Source: Picochlorum sp. 'celeri'
Taxonomy: Eukaryota > Chlorophyta > Trebouxiophyceae
Length of the DNA: 64,000 bases
Reading direction: 5' to 3'
Assembly (NCBI GenBank): GCA_010909725.1
Contig: JAACMV010000005.1
Coordinates: forward strand, 186,001 to 250,000
The notes beneath the pieces were generated by a model. It was given only the letters and a program-made list of their open reading frames with translations, did no database searches and was not told the DNA's origin. Position 1 is the stretch's first letter; every line of letters begins with the position of its first letter. The position numbers and the translations under genes are program-made. Shown one piece after another: positions 48,758-57,324 of the stretch.

Positions 48758-49960
48758 ATGCAAAGTGCTCGACCCTTGACGAGGTGTTCTTTGGAGCCAC
48801 GTGTGGTCGAGAGATTAGAATACTATGATATTTATACAGTGAAAGATTTGTTTGGGAGAACATTGTGGGATCTGAAGGAGATTCTTGACATCTCGTTGGA
48901 CGATGTTCAAATTCTATTGGGGGCAGTTGGGGCATTGATTGCGCCCAAACCCGTGACCGTATGTTTTATTGGTATTCAATGTGTTTAGTTTTGAACTAAT
49001 AAGTTGGAATGTGCGCAGGCAAGGGCGTTATTGGAGGGTCCAGGTGGGCACCTCAGGACGCTTATAGACCCTCTTGATCAAGTCTTGGGCGGGGGGATTG
49101 AGGCTGGTAGGGTGACAGAAATAGTTGGGCCTGCTGGTTTGGGTAAGACTCAGTTTTGTCTGGGCATGTGTGTCATGGGCTGCTTGGATAGACTGGACAC
49201 ACAGGGTAAAGTGCTGTATATTGATACAGAGAAGAAATTTAGTGGGGAGAGGCTGTCAGAGATTGGTATGTCTCGTTTTCCAGAGAGTTTTGCAGAAAAA
49301 GGAGCTATAGGAGAAATGCTGAAGCGTGTTATTGTTCAGGTGCCGACATCCTCGCACAATTTACTCGATATTTTACAGGTATGCAGAGGGTATCTTTTTT
49401 TAATAAAATACTACTCTTGGGAAAGGAAAAATGCATGTCTGTTTCCAGTTTCATTGATCTAATGCCTTCATGGTATGAATATTCATATATAGGGTCTTCA
49501 AAGTGCCATTATTAGTCTGAATATAGTGCTTATAGTGATTGATAGCATAGCATCCTTGGCACGGGCAGAGTTTGGAGGAAGCACCCTCTGGGACCGGCAA
49601 AAACTGTTGGGTCAACAGGCGTCTGCCTTGAAATCCCTGGCGGAATCTTTCCGTATTCCGGTCCTCGTTACGAATCAGATCACTACTCAATTCAAAGATG
49701 GAAAGAGTACGTTGGTGGCAGCCCTGGGTCCCATGTGGGCTCATGCTGTCAACACCAGGTTGGAGTTGACTGCAACGCAAAGCGACAAAGGCCCGGGGCG
49801 ATCCTTGCTCGTGACGAAATCGTCATCTGCACCTGTTGTAGAAATACCGTATCGAGTGACAAGAAAGGGTTTAGAGGTGGACGTGAGCATATCCTCGCCT
49901 GCCCAGCTAGAGGACTATAGCAGCTGTGTCGGAGAGCGGGGTCTCATCGGCACCTTGTAG
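48758..49960 (+). CDS. RAD51B: RAD51 paralogue RAD51B
   Basis: Exons 48758-48958, 49019-49378 and 49493-49960 (introns 60 and 114 nt) give 342 residues. An N-terminal helix-hairpin-helix-like domain precedes GGGIEAGRVTEI and the Walker A GPAGLGKTQ. YIDTEKKFSGERL, Walker B VLIVIDSIASL, and LGQQASALKSLAESFRIPVLVTNQIT follow; this last block is closest to RAD51B among the paralogues. It is part of the BCDX2 complex assisting RAD51 loading in homologous recombination. Exon joins are all phase 0. Confidence 0.88.
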
Positions 49961-50267
49961 CTTTGAGAATGCTTGTAGGATACATCCCATGATCTCTCAG
50001 TGTGTTTTCCTACAGTCTTGATTGCTACTGCTGCTGCTGGTTGTGGTGGTAGCCGTTGGCCTCGTGGCAAAACGAATCGATCCATCCCAGAATGGTGACA
50101 GGTGGAAAATCCTGGAATTTGACTCTGGATGATGCAGTGAGGACTTGCATGGAAAAATCATATAAACGCGTGCAACCTGAACAGATGCACACACATCAAT
50201 TCTAGAAATACATTGCATCTTTCGTATTACATTCACGTGTATACAACTGCTCATCAACATTATCATT
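49961..50267. other. intergenic region
   Basis: About 307 bp, with a run of CTG/TGG repeats near 50025-50050. No gene is supported. Confidence 0.3.
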
Positions 50268-51043
50268 ATGGCAAAGCATATGATTCTTCTTCTTGCTGTG
50301 GTCTCCTTGCTCGTGGCCACCAGTCCAAATCAAGTTTATGGACTCAAACAAGGTATGCCGTGTTGGGACACGCTTTTTTCTTAGCACATGATACTTACAT
50401 ATAACTACGTTACTGCTTTCATTCAGGTTCCAGAAAGCTGATGCAGAATTCTGCAAGGTCTGATGCATTCAGTTGGAGCACACCGTCATCCTCATGGTGG
50501 CCATTCAGACAGCCCCCGAGTGCAGCTGCACAAGCTGCATCCGAAGCTTCTGTCGACCAAGGCGAGGCAATGACTGGTGCTCAGACAACAACCAACACGC
50601 CAGAATACTTTTTGGACTGCATTTGCAAGTTTGCATCAAAGCCAACAACAGCAGAAGCTTTGAGCAAGGCATTTGCTGCTGGCAAGGACTCTGCTGAAGC
50701 CAAGGCTGCCACCAAGGCTGTCGTCCTCGCATCCGACGCTTGCTGCTTGAATCTTGGTATCGCACTGGCAAATGCCAAATCCCACGCCGAAAGTATTGGA
50801 CAAGGGAATGCCTTTGTCACCTCTGCCTCAAAGGCAGAATCAGAGGCAACCAACCTGTGTGGAAAGAATGCCATTGCGCAGAGTCTTGCAGAGTCCCGCG
50901 CATCAAATGATCAGAGTGTGGCAGAGGCAACAGCACAGGCTCAAGCAACCGGACCTTCCGCGAAAACATCAACACAGACAAAGACATCAGTTGGACCTGG
51001 TACAAGCTCCTCCTCCTCGTTTTCCTTTGCCACATCTGGCTAA
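50268..51043 (+). CDS. secreted Ala/Ser-rich protein, unknown
   Basis: Exons 50268-50352 and 50427-51043 (74-nt intron) give 233 residues. The signal peptide is MAKHMILLLAVVSLLVATSP. The mature part is dominated by Ala, Ser, Thr, Lys and Glu in helical, roughly 11-residue periodic stretches (ASKAESEATN, AEATAQAQA). Two pairs of cysteines stand out (DCICKF, DACCLNLG). The C-terminus is a Ser/Thr-rich tail. Composition resembles cell-wall, mucilage or ice-binding-type secreted proteins, but no family is recognised. Confidence 0.65.
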
Positions 51044-51235
51044 GCAGTAAGATTCTATATATATATATACCTGAGTATATGTTCAGGTCGCGACAGATCC
51101 ATCTCGTATGCATGTATGGTGTAGTACTATCCTTTTCCATGCACATGCATATTCACACACACAGTACCAACATGGGAAAACATAAATAATATCACGTGTG
51201 CCTCAAGAATATATTATTATTATTGATGTATACAC

Positions 51236-51998
51236 CTATGGAACTTCAAAACGCCACACATCAACCTCAATATCCTTGGACGCCATCGTATGAAACGAAT
51301 ACGACGCAGGCAAATCATACCTCAACTGCGCAACAGGCTCTGCTGACAATGCCCCCAACACATTCACCGCATACTTGGCAATATACTTTCTCGTCGATGT
51401 CTTATGCAAGGAATACACACTATGTCTCGATATACGAAACGCAGCTCGAAGAAACTCCATATCAGCCCCTTTCGAACGAGTTCCAAACGGAGGGTTTGTA
51501 ATCACAGTATCCGCAGACACCACACTGGCAGACACAGCCTCCACCCGCGCACACACCAAATCCACAGGCATCCCTTCATACTCATCCAAATTCTCCTGAG
51601 CAATACACAGCGCATCTTCATCCGCATCAATACCCAGAACATGCCCAGCCCCTAGAAGCGCAGCACCAATACTCAACGTTCCAGTCCCACACCCCAAGTC
51701 CACCACCAGCTTGCTCTCCACATCATCAAACGACCTCGCCGCCTATACCAATGCACAGATTCAATATATAATATATACCTTTTTGAAGACATACACGCAT
51801 CCAGACACATACAGTATAGAGCAACCTCGACGCCAGGTGGGCACCCGTGGGATACTGCTCCAACTCCACCTTTGGATTCCGAAACACAGCCACATCCTAT
51901 CCATACATTATTGATACATTATTATTAATATTAATGTTAATTATGAAGGATGAATTCAATCGCACCTGAAGCATGGATTCCAATTGTTTTAATTTCAT
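51236..51998 (-). CDS. METTL5: rRNA adenine N6-methyltransferase METTL5
   Basis: Exons 51966-51998 (11 codons), 51813-51896 and 51236-51742 (introns 69 and 70 nt) give 207 residues. The reconstructed start MKLKQLESMLQ, then LEQYPTGAHLASRLLYT, matches METTL5 closely. The SAM motif is DLGCGTGTLSIGA, the catalytic motif NPPFGTRSKGAD, and the C-terminal block RYDLPASYSFH with IEVDVWRFEV is diagnostic. METTL5 places m6A on 18S rRNA with TRMT112. A small exon count and exact phases make the model strong. Confidence 0.92.
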
Positions 51999-52288
51999 GG
52001 TCCATGCAATTATTATTAATTGCAACTGTAGTAGTCGTAGGAATCACTACTATCAATACCAATGCATGGAATTTACTGGATATATGCAAAAATGTAAAAG
52101 AAAACTGGGATGAGAAAAAATCTCATCATCAACCACATACCATATACATGGAGATCTCCATTATTAAGATCTGGCCTGCCCTCGCCGAGGGCGCCTTGCT
52201 CTATGATGATGATGGTTTTCATCATCCACGGACCGGCACATCTTAATAATGAAATAAAAGTAATAAGAGTAATACTTATAATAATAAA

Positions 52289-52939
52289 ATGGCTGCTCTC
52301 CTGAGGAGATACGGAGTGATACGAGATTGCATTCGATGTGGTCCTCCAAGTGACCAACCACACATATCGACCCTACTACAAACCTTACAGGCGACGCATT
52401 GGCATGGACAGGGGAGTTGGTATAGTACAAATGTAGTTGAAGAAAAACGAGGTACTGAAGATGGGGAAAAGAACCCCACCATGGAGACTGTTGCGAATCA
52501 TCACATGGAACAGAACAAGAAGGATAGTTTGGGGAGCTCTCGGCGACGAAAGAAAGCATCCATTGTTGAATTGACAGACGCTGCTCTGGAGAGAATGCGC
52601 ATGTTGTTAGAGAAGCATAGGAAGGAAGCGAAGAGTGATGATGATGTGTATATACGGTTGGGGGTGAAGCGCCGGGGGTGTAATGGTCTGGCATATACGC
52701 TCAACTACGATTCGACCAAGAAGAAGTTTGATGAAGAGGTAGATTATAGTCAGCCGTATGGGGTGAGGATGTTGGTGGATGCAGGGGCTATTATGCATGT
52801 GTTGGGGACACGGATGGACTATGTGGAGGATGATTTGAGGGCAGAGTTTGTGTTTGTGAATCCAAATGCAGCTGGGACGTGTGGGTGTGGGGAATCATTT
52901 ACGACGCAGTCGGATGAATTTAAACGAACGAAAGAATGA
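52289..52939 (+). CDS. A-type iron-sulfur cluster assembly protein (ISCA)
   Basis: A 216-residue intronless protein. A long N-terminal region (about 95 residues) looks like an organelle targeting and linker sequence. The core ELTDAALERMRMLL is followed by the three conserved cysteines of the A-type fold: RGCNGLAYTL and the pair in GTCGCGESF. The spacing is normal for ISCA1/ISCA2/SufA types, which carry Fe-S clusters to targets. The segment with an RLGVKRRGCNG motif is nearest ISCA1, so it is probably mitochondrial; a plastid role is not excluded. Confidence 0.85.
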   Translation: MAALLRRYGVIRDCIRCGPPSDQPHISTLLQTLQATHWHGQGSWYSTNVVEEKRGTEDGEKNPTMETVANHHMEQNKKDSLGSSRRRKKASIVELTDAALERMRMLLEKHRKEAKSDDDVYIRLGVKRRGCNGLAYTLNYDSTKKKFDEEVDYSQPYGVRMLVDAGAIMHVLGTRMDYVEDDLRAEFVFVNPNAAGTCGCGESFTTQSDEFKRTKE

Positions 52940-52965
52940 TGATAATAATAATAATAATGCTACTA

Positions 52966-53637
52966 CTATAGTGTTTTTGATAGATGTAACACGCGCAGCG
53001 TTGCTTCCTTGGCAAGGAGGGATGCGTACTGGGATGGTTGGATATGAGAATCAGATGAAGAAAGGGATACCACGTCTGGAATGGGCAGTGTGCCGTCGGG
53101 GAGGGAGGATTCGTGGACATCCCTGAGTTTCCGTAGCAATACCCTGATCTTGGTATCATCCTTGGTCCCTGATTCTCGAATCTCCCTCAACTGATCTGTA
53201 TACACATCAACTAATGCATCGTATATGCCAGCAACGACGCTGTCTCGTTCCGTTGCCCTGGCTGTGGCACCCACCAAAAGACCAGCTGCTCCAAAGCATG
53301 CCTGTGTAACTGGTTGGAGAAGCGATGGCCTGCTGGATGACGCATGCATGAGATCTGACACATTCTCTTTCAACTGTTGTTCCACCTCGAGTGCAGATTG
53401 AATGTCTGGAGCGTGCCGTCGTGTCATGGCCATGCCCTTGAAGAATGACGCTACTGCTTGAACGGACACGTGGTCTACTCGAAGGCATGCGTCAATGATA
53501 TCCTTGGAATCTGTCCCATGATTCGAAGATGTCGTTGAGAAATATGATGAAGCAATTCGTTCCCTTGTGCTGTTCGATTGTTCAACAAGAGTAGAATTCA
53601 AATCCCTCCAACAAAGACCACGCAACGCTGTCCTCAT
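52966..53637 (-). CDS. degenerate COQ7-like protein (likely pseudoenzyme)
   Basis: A 223-residue protein from the ATG at 53637, with an Arg/Ser-rich mitochondrial presequence. It follows COQ7 (demethoxyubiquinone hydroxylase) in layout: RVDH, a KGMAM helix, the helix ending VSDLM, a RPSLLQPV stretch, a hydrophobic FGAAGLLVG region, a DQLREI helix and KLRD. The expected di-iron ligands look mostly lost. The Glu after RVDH-AG is Val, the ExxH His is Leu, the VEES-type Glu is Tyr, and the EELEHH motif after KLRD is absent. One Glu (in VEQQLK) remains. Catalysis is therefore unlikely; a structural or regulatory role is possible. Homology is by my alignment from memory and is the weak point. Confidence 0.62.
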   Translation of the reverse strand: MRTALRGLCWRDLNSTLVEQSNSTRERIASSYFSTTSSNHGTDSKDIIDACLRVDHVSVQAVASFFKGMAMTRRHAPDIQSALEVEQQLKENVSDLMHASSSRPSLLQPVTQACFGAAGLLVGATARATERDSVVAGIYDALVDVYTDQLREIRESGTKDDTKIRVLLRKLRDVHESSLPDGTLPIPDVVSLSSSDSHIQPSQYASLLAKEATLRVLHLSKTL

Positions 53638-53684
53638 GATTACTACTACCACCCAATTCTTCTTACAGTATTGACATGGATGAT

Positions 53685-55364
53685 TTAGAAAAAGAATAAT
53701 ACAATGGAGAGCAATGCAATCATCATGGTTGTCACGGTGCTGGGGGCAAAGGCACGGGACAGGCATTCGTCAAAGAGAATCTCATCGTCTGGATTCGTCA
53801 TAAAATCTTTCTTATGACACGCAATCCATTGGGATGTCGGATAATCTGGGGGATTGCATCCGACATTTACCTTGTCTGGTCTCTGATAGACTCTAATGTA
53901 ATCAATGTCCATCTCTGCTGGGAATTGCAGGTTTTCAACGTCAACTTCTCCAAAGTCTCTTGACATTCCCAGGTTGAAAATCATGTACATGGGTTCCACA
54001 GGGATCATTCTCTCTCCGATAGTAATGAATTCTCCGCTGACATTGCCTGTTATTTCTCGCAGTGCGTTTGCGTTTATTTCGTACGCGAACAATCCATCCA
54101 CATACCATCTCAGATAGTTTCCTGGGTCCCAGTCGACACCAAAGGTGTGGTATGAATCATAAAATGTACTGTTGAGGTGGGATATGGCAGATAGAGAGTC
54201 TTGGTATTCATTACCTGGTCTTCCCCATCGGCCCTGCCACTGATTACCTTCAGTGCGGAGGAATGAAATACCGCCTGGGTATGCAACACCCTCTGGTACG
54301 CCATCTTGGACATACCAGTCTAAATCAGCCCATGATGTTCCTTGTGGTACAAGAGGGGCCATTTGTAATGTTTGACTCGCTTCTGATCCAATGCCTCGTA
54401 CGACAACCACCTCGAATACGTCGAATTCTGGTGAGTTTCTGGCTTTTCCTTCTTCAAAGCCATACCGGGATCTGTTCACGTACCCAGGGTCCTCTGGGCT
54501 GAGTCGGCATGCACTCACTCGTTGATCTGGTACTAGTGATCCTGGTATAGCGCTTGATGAATTCGATCCTTTTCCGCACTCGCTGTACGAGTATGGCCAA
54601 AATCCTCCCGTGGATGGCATATATCCTGCTCTGCCCAGATTCCCCATGGCCCAAAAGGCTGGCCAAAATCCTGGCACTTTGTCATCTCCTGGCATCTTGA
54701 CATTCATTTCCATGTATCCTCCTGTAAAGCAAAACTTGTTCCATGAGTTCACCATCCCACTCTTGAAATTCTTTGCCACATCCCATTTCTCCCCATTAGG
54801 CTGCAAACTGATGGCATGCTCTGGCTTTCGTAACTTTTCCATGGTGATGGTTGCATGGCCACCTGCATGTATAATTAAAAAAATACTGTTATGATGATCA
54901 TGACTGCAGAGTATCCGAGATACCAACAAACCTGATGTTGTGACCTGCTCTGGTTTGTACACTTCTATATCCTGTGTTGGGAAGTAATAAATATCCTCTG
55001 CAGTCCATCGCGGATCCCTCGCTTTCACTCCAAATTCTCTCCCATCGGTATTGAATTCGTCAGAAAAGACGAGTATCATATCCGAGTATGGGATGTCGTT
55101 TGCATTGTTTGCAATTGGATCACAGGTTGCATAGTCACCCAAGCATAGCCTTTTTATACAATCCTGCTCGGGCGTATCTGGATCGATCAAATCAACCATG
55201 GGAGCCGATGCATTTCTTCCAACAGGGATCAATGCGTCTAAAAATTGTCTCTGGCATGTCGAGTAGGATGGTGCCGTAGACGCTGCGTCCCCCTGCTCCT
55301 GAGCGAGTACAGCTGAGACCAGCATCGAGGCGAGCAATACCAATCCCTTACAAACCATCGCCAT
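53685..55364 (-). CDS. SKN1/KRE6-type GH16 beta-glucan enzyme
   Basis: Exons 54932-55364 and 53685-54862 with a 69-nt GT-AG intron at 54863-54931. The intron is a multiple of three and stop-free, so the unspliced frame also reads through (559 versus 536 residues). A signal peptide ends near LAQ. The SKN1 (PF03935) blocks are VFSDEFNTDGREF, SGMVNSWNKFCFTGGYMEM, PGFWPAFWAMGNLGR, FWPYSYSECGKG, then the GH16 catalytic ExDxxE in SPEFDVFEV. The C-terminal hydrophobic tail without basic residues suggests a GPI anchor. The family acts in beta-1,6-glucan assembly in fungi and in beta-glucan synthesis of stramenopiles; a cell-wall role here is inference. Confidence 0.87.
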   Translation of the reverse strand: MAMVCKGLVLLASMLVSAVLAQEQGDAASTAPSYSTCQRQFLDALIPVGRNASAPMVDLIDPDTPEQDCIKRLCLGDYATCDPIANNANDIPYSDMILVFSDEFNTDGREFGVKARDPRWTAEDIYYFPTQDIEVYKPEQVTTSGLLVSRILCSHDHHNSIFLIIHAGGHATITMEKLRKPEHAISLQPNGEKWDVAKNFKSGMVNSWNKFCFTGGYMEMNVKMPGDDKVPGFWPAFWAMGNLGRAGYMPSTGGFWPYSYSECGKGSNSSSAIPGSLVPDQRVSACRLSPEDPGYVNRSRYGFEEGKARNSPEFDVFEVVVVRGIGSEASQTLQMAPLVPQGTSWADLDWYVQDGVPEGVAYPGGISFLRTEGNQWQGRWGRPGNEYQDSLSAISHLNSTFYDSYHTFGVDWDPGNYLRWYVDGLFAYEINANALREITGNVSGEFITIGERMIPVEPMYMIFNLGMSRDFGEVDVENLQFPAEMDIDYIRVYQRPDKVNVGCNPPDYPTSQWIACHKKDFMTNPDDEILFDECLSRAFAPSTVTTMMIALLSIVLFFF

Positions 55365-55755
55365 CTCTTTTTATTAATGTTTTAAAAGTAATATCCTAGT
55401 GTGTATGCGGAGCGCAGTCAAGATGTCAGTTATATATATCTAGACTCCCTGTGCGTTGGAGAGGACGCTTGTCCACCACCAACCGACTCGCTGTATGTCC
55501 ACCTTCTCGGCTACTCGCTTCTTATTTCTATATTATAATGAATATTAAACAAATTTAATGCATCAAATATGCTATCTTTATGCCTTTTCGGATCGAATGT
55601 GAAACCAAATACCAAACAGGACAGTCCGTCAACCAACGCGTTTCGTATTTCGTAGTATTTAGTAAAATTTGGCATCGTGCATGCATTATAAAAGCACTTA
55701 AATTTCAGCTCTGGTCTGATTGAGGGGATATGAATTACATGTTCATGTATTCATC
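55365..55755. other. intergenic region, divergent promoter
   Basis: About 390 bp between the SKN1-type gene and NSUN5; AT-rich, with TATA-like stretches (TTATATATATCTAG near 55430). An in-frame TTG extension of NSUN5 from 55720 was not used. Confidence 0.3.
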
Positions 55756-57318
55756 ATGAGAAAGAGAAAGAAGAAGACCAGTATTCTGGGGAAAAGCAAG
55801 GGGAATGGGTCTTTTCCGAACAGCACAAGTGGAGGAGGTAGTCTGACTGGTGGGGGAAAAGGAGGTGTCCCCACACCTGGGAAGAAGGCAAAGAAGCAAA
55901 GGTCTGCCTCGTATACGTCTCATAAAGGTAGTTCAGTTTCAAAGGTGGGAAAAAGCTCTGAGGGTCGGTCAAGATCGCATCAGTATATGCTTGCACAGTC
56001 TGATATTCTTCGACAGGCTGCATATGCTGTAGGGAGGCTTGTCGAGGCGGATGCAACAGGGAAACATGGGGTGTCGCTTAAATCGTTGACTCTTGGGAAG
56101 AATGTTCGACAGAAAAAGGCAGTGTATGCTGTGACGGTTGAGACGTTAAAGTACTACAGTGTGCTCAAGAGTTTGGTCAATAAGGTTTTTGGGGGTGATT
56201 TTGGGGGTATGTCTGAGGCAACCTTGTGTGTCCTTGTTAGAGAGATTGTCTTGGGGGATGGTATATCGCGGATTGGCCGTGCGGAAAGGCTGGTGCTGGA
56301 GAAGGAGGAGGAATTGAAGAGGGAGCTCTCAAATCTGGTAGAACAGTCTGGTGTACAGAGTGTGTCCGACATGCTGCCACAGAATGAGCTGATGGTGGCA
56401 GCAGCAAAGAGAAAAAGAACATTGCGAGTAAATTTGGCAAAGGTATCCGTGGAAGAGGTGAAGAATCAGTTGATGGAAGAATTCCAATCGGTGAGTATTT
56501 CTGAGCATCTGCCTGATGTTATTGAATTGGATCCAGGGAGCGATTTGCATTCGCATACTTTAGTTCGGAGCGGAAATGTTGTTCTTCAAAGTTTGGCATC
56601 ATGTATTCCTGCTTCTGTGTTGGATCCGGAGCCACATTGGCATGTCATTGATGCCTGTGCAGCTCCAGGGAACAAGACGACACACCTGGCTGCAATCATG
56701 TCACATAAAGCACCAGGCACTTCTGATGTTCGTGGAAAAGTATTTGCGTTTGATAAAGATACGAGAAGATTGGAGATATTGAAGAAAAATGTCGCACTCA
56801 CTGGTACGACTTCCATAATAGAACCCTCGTGTCGAGATTTTCTAGAGGCAGACCCTAGTGAGTTTGCTCGAGTGGATGCCATACTGCTTGACCCATCATG
56901 CAGTGGCAGCGGGACTGCAGTGTCAAGAATGGACTATTTACTCCCAAATTCTAGTCAACATGTGTCTCAGAGAGGAGTCATGCATGCGGATGAGCGCGTG
57001 CTGTCCTTAAAGCAGTTTCAAATCTCAGTAATTCAGCATGCCATGTCGTTTCCGAACGTAAAGAAGATTGTGTATTCAACGTGCAGTATTTATTATGAAG
57101 AAAATGAGGGTGTCGTTGCTCATGTTTTGGAGTTTGCAAAGGAGCATGGGTTTCATGTGGCAGAGGTATTGCCCTCCTGGCCTCGGAGAGGGCTGGTTCT
57201 CCAGCAGGAAGAAAGACAAGAAGACATTCTCCCTGCTGGTGAGGCCAGAAAGGTTTTGAGAGTAGACCCTATAGAAGATGGTACTGATGGATTTTTTGTA
57301 GCAATGTTTGTAAAGTAG
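55756..57318 (+). CDS. NSUN5: rRNA cytosine-C5 methyltransferase NSUN5
   Basis: A 520-residue intronless protein from the ATG at 55756. The first about 75 residues are Lys/Ser/Gly-rich, likely nucleolar targeting. The RNA-binding part precedes the SAM domain: DACAAPGNKTTHLAA (motif I), AFDKDTRRLEILKKN, LLDPSCSGSGTAVSR with the catalytic Cys pair first member (motif IV), and VYSTCSIYYEENEG with the second Cys (motif VI). The DPSCSGSG variant is typical of NSUN5/Rcm1, which methylates a cytosine of the large-subunit rRNA. It ends 6 bp from the convergent kinase gene. Confidence 0.9.
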   Translation: MRKRKKKTSILGKSKGNGSFPNSTSGGGSLTGGGKGGVPTPGKKAKKQRSASYTSHKGSSVSKVGKSSEGRSRSHQYMLAQSDILRQAAYAVGRLVEADATGKHGVSLKSLTLGKNVRQKKAVYAVTVETLKYYSVLKSLVNKVFGGDFGGMSEATLCVLVREIVLGDGISRIGRAERLVLEKEEELKRELSNLVEQSGVQSVSDMLPQNELMVAAAKRKRTLRVNLAKVSVEEVKNQLMEEFQSVSISEHLPDVIELDPGSDLHSHTLVRSGNVVLQSLASCIPASVLDPEPHWHVIDACAAPGNKTTHLAAIMSHKAPGTSDVRGKVFAFDKDTRRLEILKKNVALTGTTSIIEPSCRDFLEADPSEFARVDAILLDPSCSGSGTAVSRMDYLLPNSSQHVSQRGVMHADERVLSLKQFQISVIQHAMSFPNVKKIVYSTCSIYYEENEGVVAHVLEFAKEHGFHVAEVLPSWPRRGLVLQQEERQEDILPAGEARKVLRVDPIEDGTDGFFVAMFVK

Positions 57319-57324
57319 TCGCAG

